Counted from the first letter of the stretch, positions 30,356-42,330 are shown. The stretch: DNA of 64,000 bases from Cycas panzhihuaensis (GCA_023213395.1 CM041465.1:228849741-228913740); one strand, 5' to 3'. Program-made: numbers and translations. The notes: generated by a model from the sequence alone, not told the origin.

Positions 30356-32646
30356 TTTGGTATTAGAGTTAGAGGAGACTAGTTCCCTCTGTTATGATTT
30401 TGTCTTGCTTAAGGGAGATTCAAAGTGGGTTCTACAACCCCTTGGTGACGACTTTCGCTCTCCAAAGGTGATCATCCAAGGCTCGTTTTAGGCTCACAAT
30501 TGTAGATGAAACTTTTTGGAGTAGTGTTGAAGGATGAAGAAGGCATATTTCTCAAATCTGGAAATTTTTTTCAGACTACCAGTTGAAGTTTTGAGCTGGA
30601 TTACTCACTTTTTCCTTGTGTTTTCTATCAAAACTAGGTTTTTAGCTAATTTTTTCTTGCAGAAAAGGGTGCTGAGCTATTCTCTAGCCATTTGAAGCTC
30701 TCAGACTAAATTTACTTGAAGTCTGAGGCCTATTGTAGGCTGTGGATCAATTTCTAGGCATTTTCAGCCCTGAAACCCACTTAGAAAGCACAAAATTGCT
30801 CGTGCACTATTGCTGAAGGCTCCTGCTCACTTGAGAATTTCTGCACAACCCTTAGAGGGCCCCACGAACGTTCTACGAAGAAGAAACGAAGCCACAGACA
30901 GTCGCACTGTTGATTTTTCATCACTTGGCTTGGGAGCCCCTCCAAAAACATTTTTGCTCTGTTCTCTCTTCGTAAGCATATGTTCGAGCTAAAATTGCAG
31001 AGGAAGTTTTGTCTGGGGTGTGCGACCTTGCTCCTCTGATTGCATCTCAATCTGAGCTTTCTAGAGTGAGTTACGTCCTTTAGAGTCTCCACGAGGACGC
31101 GCGGCCCGCGTCGTCAAAATCCTTCTCTTATTTTTTGGAAAAAAATTCGATTTAAAACTTTGTTTTACTAACTTTATGTTATAAGAATAAGAATATTGTT
31201 AAGAATATTCCTCTTTTCATAAAGTTACTTATCCCAAAGTTTTATTTAAGTCACTTAAAATCACTTTTTAAAGCCATTTTCAAGCTTTTTTAGTGATTTT
31301 TTCAATTCTTCAACCATAGTGATTTCACTTTGAGTCAAAAAGACTTAATCAAGTTTCTTTTGGTGATTTCTCTCATTAAAAAGTGAGATTTTTCCCCCTT
31401 TCTTAAGCCTTTTTTGTCATTCAAGACTTATTTGGCTTAATTTTCTTAAGGAAAAAATTAACTTTTTTTCATTTTTTGAAGCTAAAAATCTCCTTTACTT
31501 TCTGATGCTAAGTCATTCACTCATCTTTGGAGATTAAAAATACTTGATTAAAGTGTTTATTAAGGTTCCCTGCGTGGTGTCCTTGTTGCTCCAAGTTGCA
31601 AAAAAAGTTGAATTTCAGCCTTTGTTTCTTGGCATTTTAAGCCCTATTTAACACTTATTTCATGACTACAAGTGTTAAAAAGCATTGTTAAAAGTGATTT
31701 TGAGGTGTTGATACTTTGTCAAAGTGATCTTTATCACTATTTCAACACTTTTCTTAAGGCATCTTGCATGGTGACCTATTGCCCTTGGTCACAAAAAGGG
31801 CTCAAGAAGGCTTGTTACTTAATAAAATCACTTATTTTGTTAATCATTGGGACTATTTTAAAGTCCCAACACTTGGTGCTTGGCGTCTTCATTTTTGCAA
31901 GTGATTTTCCTCTCTTCATCTGCAACATTAAAAGGAACTCATTTGTATTTTCAATACAAAGACTTTGCTTATTATCATTGAGTACTTAGCACCTTCTTCA
32001 AGTGCTTACTTTCTCAAATTTTTTTTCATTGTACTCAAGCACTCTCTTACTTGGATTTGATAACACTACTTCACTCCATAAAGTGCTCTTGTAAAACACT
32101 CAAAGTTTTTATTTTGATGTACTTGGTTGCTTATTTTTGAAGCTCTTTTCATTGTAAACATTAATAAAGCATCTGTAAAATAAACTCTAAAGTCCACTTT
32201 AATCTTCTAAACAATAACTTTAAAATCAAGTAGGAGAGGCCCGAAAAAGGTTCAAACCTTGCTTGTGAAATAACCTTAAGCTTGGTGCATTCCGTAGGGG
32301 ACCAACCGACTATATAGTTAGTGCATGACAATTAAGGTTGCTTGAGGGAAAGGAGGTTCAAAAAGGGTGTTATTGGGGCCGTGAATCCCAGGGAAAACAT
32401 GGTATATTCATGCAGATCAACCCTACCTACCTTGTCCTAGATTTAACTTGGCCAATTGTTGGATCTCTTCTATAGGTTAGGGTTGGACCAACTGTTTAGC
32501 CTAGTCCTCCACCCCTCATCACTCCATTCAGTTGTTGGATCTTTTAGTAAGATTAGAACTATTGGTTTTGTTAGAAGGTGGAACTTGAGCGACGAAAGCT
32601 TTGAGTTTCCAAGTTATCTGCTAGCTTCAAGCCTTACAACTTCAAC
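30356..32646 (+). other. leader of Cop-A2 with PBS and conserved block
   Basis: About 2.3 kb non-coding. Hairpin words at 31562-31584 and 31756-31778 (194 bp apart); the first of the three seen in Cop-A1 and Cop-A3 is degraded. The conserved block runs about 32226-32403, with ACTATATAGT (32309-32318) in place of ACCGTACGGT and the flanking arms CAACC (32303-32307) and GGTTG (32336-32340). Confidence 0.7.
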
Positions 32647-33600
32647 ATGGCTGCAATTAATATGTTAAATGCATGTACCATCAGATTAACATGATAAGAC
32701 AACTATCAAGAATGAAAAAGGATCACTCAAAATTTGTTGATAATGAACGAATTCTAGGGTTATGTTTCTGGAAGAATACCTCGACCTGTACCTGTTGTAA
32801 ATGATGGTGTAATTATTCATCTTGATCCTGCTTGTGTTGTTGCTTGGGAAGCCAAAGATGAAATTGCTTTGGCATTCTTACATATGATTATTGATGTTCA
32901 TGTTGACTAAAATATTGTGTGTGCAAAAACTTCCAAGGAAGCATGGGATATTTTGTCATCTTTCTGTAAAAGGCAAGGTGAAGCTCGCATTTTGATGGTA
33001 AAAGCCAAGTTGTATTCTGTGAAATTTGTCAAGCCTATGTCGGCTTTTCTTTCCTCTATTAGGGAGGTATGTAATGAATTGAATACATTGGGTAGTCCTG
33101 CTTTCAGAGATGAGCTTGTGACTACAATGGTCAAAGCATTGCCTAATGACTATAATGGATTTATTTCTTCCACTACTTGAGATGCTTTACTTAAAAGAAT
33201 ATCTTTTAATGTACTTGAAAGCTTCTTGCTTCAAGAGGAGCAGATTTACATCAAGGACGATGATGATCAACCATCCACTTCAGGGGCATTTATAGCCAAA
33301 TCAAAAACCAAGTAAAATCCCAAACCTGTGCTTTCAAAGTAGTTTGGAAACATGAACACTGGTTCCTCAAAGACCAATGTTATCTGTCATTATTGTGGCA
33401 AAGTGGGCCACATAGCTCCTGATTGCAAGAAGAAACAAGCCGATCTCTAGCACACACAACATCAGCAGCAACAACCACGTTAGCAGCATCAGAGACAACA
33501 GTAGCCACATCAACAATTCCAGCAACAACGGTTTCAACAACAACAACAGTAGTTACTCCCTCGATCAAATCGAGGTGTCTATCGAGGAGGTCAAAGAGAA
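32647..33600 (+). pseudogene. gag of Cop-A2
   Basis: ATG at 32647 (MAAINMLNACTIRLT, then a stop). The longest open part, 32917-33180, reads TSKEAWDILSSFCKRQGEAR, FVKPMSAFLSSIREVCNELN and DELVTTMVKALPNDYNGFIS, the copia gag helical core. An intact zinc knuckle CHYCGKVGHIAPDC is at about 33385-33426. A Gln-rich tract coded by CAA/CAG repeats (about 33445-33550) follows. Stops are scattered. Confidence 0.85.
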
Positions 33601-35220
33601 AATGGGGGTTTTAGAGGTGGCAATCAATGCCAGTTCAATCAATTTGTAGATGAGGACAAATTGGTTTGTGCTTATCATACATCCAAGATTGATCAAACTT
33701 GGATCATTGACTCTGGGGCTATTCAACACATGGTTGGAAGTGAAGAACTCATTTGCGACATCAATGAGGGAAAAGGTCAATCAGTGACCTTCGGCAACAA
33801 CGGATATGTTAAGATTTCTGGCATAGGCACAATTATCCCATTTCACTCTCCTTCCAATCCTTCCTCCACATTTCCCAATGGCAATGCCTATTTCATACCT
33901 TGTATGGAGAAGAACTTGCTATCTGTTAGCAAATTGGACAAGCAACAGATGAGCATTTTGTTCAAGAAAGGGAAATGTGTAATAAGTGACAAAAATGACC
34001 AAGTAGTGGCTATTGGATATGAGGATCATGGCCTCTACAAGTTGGATGCTAATAATATCATACTTGATTTTGCTTACTCTGGCTCCATTTTCACTCAATC
34101 TTTGTCCAAGATGCAACTTTGGTATCAACGTCTAGGCCATTTGAGCTTAGACAATCTCAAGCAGATGATTAACAAGAATATGGTGCATGGGCTTCCAAAG
34201 ATGTATGGCTCAAAATGTCTTTGTAAAGCATGTATAATGGGGACACAACACCGCTTGCCTTTCCCTAAAGGCAAAACTTGGCGTGCATTATATCCTTTGC
34301 AATTGATACACTCGAATTTGTGTGGACCTATCTCCATTGCATCCTTTAGAGGAGCCTTGTATTACATTTCCTTCATTGATGACTTCTCCCATAAAGTTTG
34401 GGTTTACTTCATCAAACATAAGTTTGAAGCATTTCAAATGTTTAAGGAATTCAAGCTTGAAGTGTAGAACGAGTTTGGCCAATCAAACAAAATACTAAGG
34501 ACAGTCAATGGAGGTGAATTTACTTCAAAGGAATTCACCCAATTTTGTAGGGATAATGGCATTCTAAGACAACTTACCATTCCTCACACTCCTCAACAAA
34601 ATGGAGTCTCTGAAAGGATGAATAGAACTTTAACAAAGCCAAAGCAATGATGCATGCAAAGGGACTCACTCGAGCTTACTGGGTAGAGGCATTCCACACA
34701 GCCGCCTATGTGGCAAATCAGAGTTCAACATTAGCAGTCATTGACATCACACTAGAGGAGGCATGGTTTGGCAAAATGCCAACTGTTAGCTATTTGAGGA
34801 CTTTTGGGTGTACTGCTTATATGCACATCCCCGATCAACAAAGAACTAAATTAGACAAGCATAGTCTAAAATGTATCTTTGTGGGCTATGCCATTCATAG
34901 TAGAGCCTACAAGTTGTATGATCCCATTGGAAAGAAAATGCATCTCTCAAGAGATGTTATCTTTGCTGAAGAAGATCACAAGGAGTTGGATTGAACATCC
35001 ATCCAGCCTCCTATTGACAAAGGCAAAAAGATTGTTGAGGCTTTCCTTCCCTCTCAATCTTCAACTCCATGCACATCATCTGCACCTGGTGGACCGTCCA
35101 CATCATCAGAATCAACTCCACTTGATCCTAGCACATCTTCTGTTGATCAACCACTTAGACTAGAAGATGTTGAGGTTCAAGTTACATCAATAAAAAAGTT
35201 GCCCAAATAGTTTACTCAAA
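33601..35220 (+). pseudogene. protease and integrase of Cop-A2
   Basis: The open segment 33661-34467 (268 residues) has the protease motif WIIDSGAIQHMVGSEELI and the GAG-pre zinc region (LWYQRLGHLSLDNLKQM, CLCKACIMG). In the integrase entry the first catalytic Asp is replaced by Asn (HSNLCGPI). A stop at 34465-34467 and a short deletion near 34632 break the core. It resumes at 34647-34994 (GLTRAYWVEAFHTAAYVANQ, LRTFGCTAYMHIPDQQRTKL). The spacer to RT is Ser/Thr/Pro-rich. Confidence 0.88.
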
Positions 35221-35259
35221 TAGTGCAGGATGACTAGATTATTGAAGGAAAACGTCCAT

Positions 35260-36850
35260 CAAAATATAGGCAGCGAACCAATTTTGCACTTATGGCTGAT
35301 GTGCTATGTGTTGATGAGCATTTCGCTTTTGAGGAGGCTTCTAAAAATGAAAATTGGAAGGCTGCCATGGATGAAGAAATCCATTCTATTGAAAAGAATA
35401 GAACTTGGGTTTGGTTGATTTGCCTAAACACAAACAGGCAATCAGTTGCAGATGGGTCTACAAGACCAAATTCCATTATGATGGTACACTTAAGTGCCAG
35501 AAGGCCCGCCTTGTTGCAAAAGGCTTCAAACAAAAAGAAGGCGTAGTTTATGAGGAGACTTTTGCACTTGCTGCTAACATGAACACCATCATACTCATCT
35601 TGGCCTTAGCAGCTCAATGCAAATGGCCGGTTTTTTAGATGGATGTGAAGAGTGCCTTTCTTAGTGGTGATCTTCAAGAGGAGGTATACTTGGAGCAACG
35701 TCCTGGTTACAAAGTTCAAGGCAAGGAGCATTTGGTTTGTCGCCTAAAAAAGGCGTTATATGGTTTGAAACAAGCTCCAAGACCATGGTACTCAAAGATT
35801 GATGATTGGTTTTTGAGATATGGGTATCATTGATCTACTTCAGATCCTAACTTGTATATCAAAGTTGGGAAAGACCATGCTATTTTCATTGTCTTGTATG
35901 TTGATGACTTAGTGATCACCGACAATGACACTAAGATAGTACAGATTCTCCAGGATGACTTGAAGAGGAGTTTTGAGATGACAGATCTTGGACTTCTCCA
36001 TTATTTCTTAAGCTTTGAGGTATGGCAATAGCCATGCTATATCTTCATCTCCCAAGTCAAATATTCTTGGGACATTTTACAACGGTTCAGGATGCATGAC
36101 TGCAAATCAGCGCCTACACCCATGGAGAATGACACAAAGCTTACTCTCAATGAGGAAGCTGAATTAGTAGATCCCACTCTTTATCGGCAGTTGATTGGGA
36201 GCCTCATCTATCTCACCAAAACTCGCCCAGATATCTTATTTGTAGTTGGGATTTGCTCCAGACACATGTCTCAACCCAATCAGAAGCATTGGAATGCAGC
36301 CAAACGTATACTTGAATACATCAAAGGCACATTGCAACATGGCCTTGAGTATGCACATGATGAGAACTTCACTCTGGAAGGGTTCTTAGATTCTGATTGG
36401 GTAGGTTGCTAGGATAGCAGGAGATCAACCTCGGGTTACTGTTTTACCCTTGATTCAACAATTGTTTCATGTAGTTGCAAGAAGCAACTCAATGTTACCT
36501 TGTTCTCCACCGAAGCAGAATACAAAGCTGTAGTCAGCACAACTTGTGAAGCTATGTGGCTATGACAGATTCTTGGAGACCTTAGACCTGAGCAAGATCA
36601 CTCCGCTGGGATTTATTGCGACAATCAAAGTGTGCTCAAGTTGGCTAAGAATCTTGTTTTTCATGCAAAGACCAAACATATTGAGGTTCATCATCACTTC
36701 ATTAGAGAGCATGTGCAGAACGGTGAGATCAACCTCCAGTATAGACCTACATAACAGTAGACAACATATATCTTTACCAAGCCACTTGGTAGAGAAAAAT
36801 TTATAAAATTTAGAGATGGTCTAGGGGTCTGACTTAACATTGTAAACAGT
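35260..36850 (+). pseudogene. reverse transcriptase and RNase H of Cop-A2
   Basis: RT starts in one frame ([20 protein letters not shown], 35330-35400) and, after a one-base loss near 35407, continues in one frame to the end: [56 protein letters not shown], the catalytic YVDD near 35900, then RNase H (LEGFLDSDWVGC, STEAEYK, CDNQSVLKLAKN). At least six stops interrupt it, including the TAG near 36029 shared with Cop-A0. Confidence 0.88.
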
Positions 36851-36865
36851 AAGGGAGGGGGGGGG

Positions 36866-37413
36866 TGTTAAACCTGATGTTTACATGTTAAGCCTATGTA
36901 TTTTATTTTTCATGTATTATTTTACTTTCATACTTTATGGGGTGACTTATTACTTAAGTGATAAAGTGCACACCCACTTTCTTTCCTAGTGACACAACAT
37001 TGTCACTAAAGGGTCAAATGGACCCCCATGCACTTTTGCTTACTTGAGAGCCCAAAAGGACACATGTCCTACATGCAAGGCATATGCCTTGGATGTTTGA
37101 CACTTGTCAAACATCCAATGCCTTAGGTATCTTCTTTCACTGTATATATTGAGACCTCTTCTCATGGTTCTCATATAGAGTTGGAGTTGTATTGTTATGC
37201 TGCCAGTTTGCTAATCAAACTGCTATTCATTTGGAGGTTGGACCAATTCCAACTCCTCACATTTGGTATCATTTTGCTCTCACTCTTTGTGGTTTGATCT
37301 TGCTTATGTTTGATCTCATACTTTCATTGTTAGTCTAGATTATTTGCTTTCTAGAACTAGAGTGAATCTATCTCCTAGATCTTGGTTTCAAAGGCCTTTT
37401 GGCCATTTCAACA
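36866..37413 (+). repeat. 3' LTR of Cop-A2 (548 bp)
   Basis: TGTTAAACC to TTTCAACA, preceded by a long G-run. Palindrome 37089-37118 is perfect. About 26 differences from the 5' LTR by eye. Confidence 0.92.
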
Positions 37414-38020
37414 AGGGATGGCATATTATATCCATAAAGTTCTTGAAAAGGCATCATTTTAGCTGATGTATGATAGGTAGTGTTGTACCACCATTCAATG
37501 AGACATAAGCACTTATGCAGTGGTGTTGTTTATCGGATTAGAAATTTTGCAAATAGCCTTCTAAACAGTTGTTTACTTCTTTCGTCTGTCCATCTGTTTG
37601 TGGATGATAATATGTGCCCATCGTGAGCTTAGTTCCTACCTATCAAAATATCTCTTACCAAAAGATGCTTGCGAATTTTGGGTTGCGATCCCTTATTATG
37701 AGCTTGGGAAAGCCATGTAGTCTATGGATCAATGATTTCGCTAGCCTTAATTGTGGATTGTGTACCTCTGAAACGTGCATACTTGGTCAATCAATCCATT
37801 ATAACAAATATCGAATCTTTGCCCTATGATCTGGGTAGACTTGTAATAAGAGCCATTGATATTTCTTCTCATTTTTGTTCTTGCCGCATGTAACGATTGA
37901 AGTAATCCTATAATTTTGATGCTTTAGCTTTTATTTCTTTGACTAGTGTTACATTTGAAAACGAATTTGTAGATGTCTATCATCAGTCGCTCATAGAAAA
38001 ATATATTATGGACCTGACGA
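37414..38020 (-). pseudogene. Gyp-H piece 3: integrase core
   Basis: Minus strand, broken frames. The zinc-region end (FKCNTSQRNKS, normally CDTCQRNK) is near 37950. The core then has an SNGSYYKS-type entry, MAFPSS around 37700 and a QMDRRK segment near 37590, in the order of the chromovirus core. The region is badly decayed; identity rests on continuity with pieces 2 and 4. Confidence 0.7.
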
Positions 38021-38533
38021 TGTAGCATTCCCAAAATCAAGAGGAAGTCGATTTTCTATAGAGGGAATTATTATTATGAAGTTTGTTTTTAGGAGGATTA
38101 AAGAAAGAATTATTTAATATATTTATTATGAAGTTGGTTTTTTTAAGAGAGAGAGAGTTAGGAGTTGGTTTTTGGGAGAGAAATAAAGGTTATAAATAGA
38201 AATCCTTGATTATTTGTAAAACAATCTTGTAGAATTTATTATCATTTAGCATAATGGCCTCGCGCCATTAGGGCCTTAGGCCTATCAGAGGATTGCTCTC
38301 ACCTCAAAGAGGTTTACAACGTTGTTGGATATTGTACCAAGTTATATTGTTTTGTTATTATTATTTATCACTTCAATTTCTGTTGTTATTTTATCAATGT
38401 ATGGATGTTATATTGCATGGATCGATGAACTATGTTTGCTAAATGACATTTTATGAAGAATTATTGTTGTGAATATATGCTCTTTGTTGGAGATATTGTC
38501 TTTGTCTACTGTTTGAGATTTAGGCCCTCCACA
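38021..38533 (+). repeat. 5' LTR of LTR-L (513 bp)
   Basis: TGTAGCATTCCC to CCCTCCACA. TATAAATAG promoter box near 38191; a CTCGCGCCATTAGGGCCTTA block near 38260 is conserved in the 3' copy. Confidence 0.88.
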
Positions 38534-38548
38534 ATTGGTATCAGAGCC

Positions 38549-39756
38549 ATGCTTGGAGAATTTTCTTTTCCAAAAACAATCTGTTTTTGACATGCTCGAC
38601 AAGAAGCTACTCATGTTGTGACTCGATATTGCTATGCATGGTTCTGTATATGGGATTCTTTGCAGCAAATTCGGCCACATCTATACCTTGAGAATGCATA
38701 GCTAATTAATATTTTTTATCTATAAAATTGTGAGCACAATAGAGATTATATTGCAGGGATCGTGGGAAGGGGTGAGTTCCATGGAGTTGTTGAACTCATA
38801 CATTAGGAAGCCTTTGTGGAAGCTACCCTATAAGGTTTATCATTTTCTACTTGAGAGATGCTTGCCCTATGTCAAGTTCCTATCATTTTCCATTGCTTCC
38901 ATATGTGACCTATTCACGTTGAGTAAAAATTCATTAGAGCCGCCTCAAACTACCATTATGCCTTATGTTGGCGCCACATGGTCATGTTTCCCCAATTAGT
39001 CGAAGCCATTGTCATTCTTCGTTGTATAGTTTCCCTCTGGAAAAGAAATCTTTGTGGTAATCTTGTGAAGGAACAGAGACATGGAAACGATAGGAATAGA
39101 AAACCATGAAGGCACGAGGATACTAATCTCCCATGCAAAGGTTCTTGTGCGCGATTAGAATTTACTTTATTGTGATGTATGAGCAGTCCTGCATAGATAT
39201 AGAACTGACAACATTGGAGTGGAACATGAAGAAATCCCCCCACGACAATAAATTGCCAAAAGCTAGAATGCCAAAGAAAATAAATATATGACAAGATCAT
39301 CATTGCTGATTGAGTTAACTTTTTGAAGCCTCTAGTAATTACAGTAGGATTTGAGAGCTTCATCTGCATTGAGTGACGCTAATGCGATCTGGACAGTAAG
39401 GCTTGGTTTTATTAACCTAGGATTATTATTATTTTTTTGTATAGTTCTAAAATTTAATCATTTTGTATATTTTTTTGAGATCCAATAGTCGCCTATTGTC
39501 TAGTAGGAGGTTATATGAATGGGACAAGTGACCAAGGTTAAAGAGTGAAAGAGGTTGAAACCATCAAATTCTTTTATTTTTATTTAATTTTCCTTTTTTT
39601 CCCCCAAATTTTTTCAGTTTTGTTTCTTGAAAGGGGCACCTAGGCGTTTTCGTCCATAAGTCAAGCTATAGGTACCAAATTTTGTGATGCCTGAACCGTT
39701 GGAATCCTGGTTCATAGATGATTGATTCAAGTGGTCATATATGATAGTTTTGACTG
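38549..39756 (+). other. LTR-L interior of unknown origin
   Basis: 1.2 kb after the PBS. No retroelement domain is visible on either strand. Chance-length frames occur on both strands (for example 38730-38999 plus and 38956-39369 minus), but none resembles a protein I know. It could be leader, or captured host sequence. Confidence 0.4.
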
Positions 39757-40020
39757 GTGTACGTTATAGATTTTAATCATCAAAGTGCAACATTCACTGA
39801 TGAAGAAAAAAAAATGGAGACGAAATTTTTTAATTTGGAGGAATTCCATGACCTGAAAAAATGGCTAGAAACAATCGAGATCATTTATGAATTCATGTTT
39901 GATATAAAAATTGAAGAGTATGAACTAGTCTTGGAATGTTTATTGGACGAAAGAGCTCATGATTGGTTCATTAATTGGACAAAAGAAGAATTCATACTCT
40001 TCGATTGGTATTGGTTTTAA
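39757..40020 (+). pseudogene. gag-like fragment in LTR-L
   Basis: An 87-residue frame containing FHDLKKWLETIEIIYEFMFD, then VLECLLDERAHDWFINWTKE. This fits the retrotransposon gag core pattern of a Trp-Leu entry followed by a helix, an Ala-x-x-Trp turn and an aromatic end. The start used is only the first possible codon after a stop. Real function is doubtful. Confidence 0.5.
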
Positions 40021-40116
40021 TATGTGTATGACAACTTTCAAGCAACAGAAACAAGGTAAAATTCAAACAAGGGGAACTCTTCGACACCCACAAACCCACG
40101 GGCAGGCTAATGATAC

Positions 40117-40675
40117 CAAAGTATCAAAGTAGCTAGATGAAGAAGAGGAACGTACTATTAATGAGGAGATCTTGGAGTCCTTGCAGGAACAAGTTCAGAA
40201 GGAACAACACGATTGCACTGAAGACACAAAGCAGGTGCAAATGGCACAAGAAGCAAGTGAGAGGCAAATTAAGACCTTGGAAGAAATCCAATAGGGAGCC
40301 ACATAGGACTAACATGAAATAATGGAAGAACAAATGAGAGAACAACTAATGGATGTAAAAGAATTTGAAGAAGAACCTCAACAGGCCACATGCGAAGCCA
40401 ATAACGTAACTCTCGATCTTGTGTTACACATGCATATTTTGCTTGGTAGTTTTATCTTATCTCTCTCATTACCATATTCAATAGTAGTAGGGAAACCCTC
40501 CTTTCCCTATCCCGTAGTTATCCAAAACCCTAAATCCCTTAGCTTCAATCTCGTCATAGGACAAACCCTAATTCCCTTTTACAACCCTAGTTTAATGTTG
40601 CCTTTACACAAAAGTTTTTCCCATAGAAAATTTCCTCATCATGCTATTCTAAACCATCCATCCTCACTATATTAG
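40117..40675 (+). pseudogene. acidic Gln/Glu-rich frame in LTR-L
   Basis: From about 40130 one frame reads LDEEEERTINEEILESLQEQ, then QKEQHDCTEDTKQVQMAQEA, with three stops (about 40292-40320). After those it continues at 40322 as MEEQMREQLMDVKEFEEEPQ. The helix-prone charged part may be the C-terminal half of gag or a coiled coil. Residues after about 40440 are Ser/Pro/Phe-rich and look random. Confidence 0.4.
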
Positions 40676-41440
40676 ATTTATCTCTTAGTATAAGGATTAC
40701 CCTCCTATAAGACTTCATCCTGTCCAGCTCAACCCTCACCATCTCTATACCACCAATTTTGTTTCTTTTCGCTAAGTCCTTCATTGTGTTTGACTACAAT
40801 TTCTAAAACCCCATTAAAATCTTTTTTCTATAAAGAACAACTATTAATAATCTCTAATCCATCATTTTCCCCAAAGAATTCTTGTGGTTACACAAACAGT
40901 TCACAAATTCTTATTCAATTCAAAATCCAAACTTCATCCTTTGTTTCTATACTTTCAAAGTTGTGGTTAATCACCATTCAAAATTCCACTTCTTCCATTT
41001 CCTTTTTCGCTAAGCAATCATCAATTCAAGATCCTTATGATCAACTCTTTTACCAACCTTTGAAATTCCATCATAACCTTCCCCACAAAAATTTTGAGTA
41101 TTCTCATCACCTCTCATTCCATAAGCCATTCCATTAGAGGAAAAAAATGTGGAAACACAAAACAAGATTAGGACAAGGCATCTAAGGCACCTCACAGGTC
41201 TTAGGATCTCTTCAATATAGGACAAATTACAACATGTACCTAGCCTCGAGAACAAGCATCAGTAAGTCCAAAATAGTCCTCAGTAAAATCCAATAGAAGT
41301 TGCAAGATTGGACGCAACCATCATAACATATAGGTCTTAGCAGGTGGTGGCTGGAAGAGCTGTTCAAAACTAGAGAAAACCATGAAGTAAGTAATTCCCA
41401 GTAGTTCGAGGGGGGAGTATTATTTTAAGGGGAGGGGAAT
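40676..41440 (+). other. 3' non-coding part and polypurine tract of LTR-L
   Basis: No recognisable coding. It ends in two purine tracts: GAGGGGGGAG near 41408 and AAGGGGAGGGG at about 41428-41438, the latter adjoining the 3' LTR. Confidence 0.6.
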
Positions 41441-41950
41441 TGTAGGATTCCCAAAAGGAAGAGAAAGTCAATTTTCTTTAGAGGGAATTATTTTTATGAA
41501 GTCGCTTTTTAGGAGGATTAAAGAAAGAATAATTTAATATGTTTATTATGAGATTGTTTTTTTTAGAGAGAGAGTTGGGAGTTGGTTTTTGAGAGGAAAA
41601 TAGAGGCTATAAATAGAAAGTTTTGACCATTTGTAAAACAATCTTAAAGAATTTATTATCATTTGGGATAATGGGCTCGCGCCATTAGGGCCTTGGGCCT
41701 ATTAGAGGATTGCTCTTGCTTCGAAGAGGGTTACAACATTGTTGGATATTATACCATATTATATTGTTCTGCTATTATTATTTATCACTTCAATTTCTGT
41801 TGTTATTTTATCAATGTATAGATTTTATACTTTATGGATGGATGAATTATGTATGTTGAATGGTATTTTATGAAGAATTATTGCTATAAATATATGCTAT
41901 TTGTTGGAAATATTATCTCTGTCTATTGTTTGAGATCTAGGCCTGTTACA
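41441..41950 (+). repeat. 3' LTR of LTR-L (510 bp)
   Basis: TGTAGGATTCCC to CCTGTTACA; clear homologue of 38021-38533. Confidence 0.88.
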
Positions 41951-42330
41951 GGCGATATGTTTTGTTAATGCCTATGTGTCCTATCAACAATGTTGTGTGA
42001 ACTTCTTAGAGGAACTTCTTCTTGAGTGTTGAGGTGTGAGGGATGAAGATCTTCCCCCAATGCAATATCATATCGTTTTGCAATCTGTAATCTGTGTCAT
42101 TTTTTGAATCTTTTAGGGTATCGTTTGTGATGTTGGATCTTCCTTGTATTCTTGTGCCAACTCGTGTGTCCAATTGAGTTTGACCACTAGGATAGCCTAG
42201 CATGTCGATTGTTTTGGAATCCTAGATAATGCATTTGCAACCACTTTTTCCTTTCCCTTCTTATAGATGATATCAAAATCAAAGTATTGTAGCTCACTTA
42301 CCCTTTTTTGTTGTTTATCTGACAAGGAGC
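41951..42330 (-). pseudogene. Gyp-H piece 2: RNase H end and integrase zinc region
   Basis: Minus strand: LSDKQQKRVSELQYFDFDII, then YKKGKEKVVANALSRIPK (RNase H end), then a spacer and the start of the zinc region (HTTLL-type words near 41990, ending THIGINKTYR-type at the LTR-L junction). Two frame changes. Confidence 0.8.

Larger units (their letters stand above)
29817..37413 (+). mobile_element. Cop-A2: full-length family-A copia element
   Basis: 7597 bp, LTRs 29817-30355 and 36866-37413 (about 5% different by eye), TSD AGGGA (29812-29816 and 37414-37418). PBS TGGTATTAGAG is at 30358-30368; the G-rich PPT is at about 36851-36865. A 2.3-kb leader precedes gag, protease, integrase, RT and RNase H in copia order. 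It has many stops. It shares an RT/RNase H stop with Cop-A0. Confidence 0.95.
38021..41950 (+). mobile_element. LTR-L: non-autonomous LTR element without pol
   Basis: 5' LTR 38021-38533 and 3' LTR 41441-41950 (about 13% different by eye). PBS TGGTATCAGAGCC is at 38536-38548 and PPT AAGGGGAGGGGAA just before 41441. TSD GACGA (38016-38020) / GGCGA (41951-41955) has one mismatch. The 2.9-kb interior has no protease, RT, RNase H or integrase. It carries a gag-like fragment (39757-40020) and an acidic coiled-coil-like frame (40117-40675). The LTR ends and polypurine tract resemble gypsy types, so it was probably moved by a gypsy element. Confidence 0.85.

Noticed and set aside
38956-39369. 137-codon frame on the minus strand inside LTR-L, possibly a host gene
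   Set aside because: No recognisable domain, no start context, no intron signals, composition rich in Leu/Phe/Cys typical of chance frames. Kept only as part of the unexplained segment.
40322-40675. 117-codon frame in LTR-L as a complete gene
   Set aside because: Only the first 40 residues continue the acidic frame upstream; the rest is Ser/Pro/Phe-rich random-looking sequence. Treated as decayed gag-like material.
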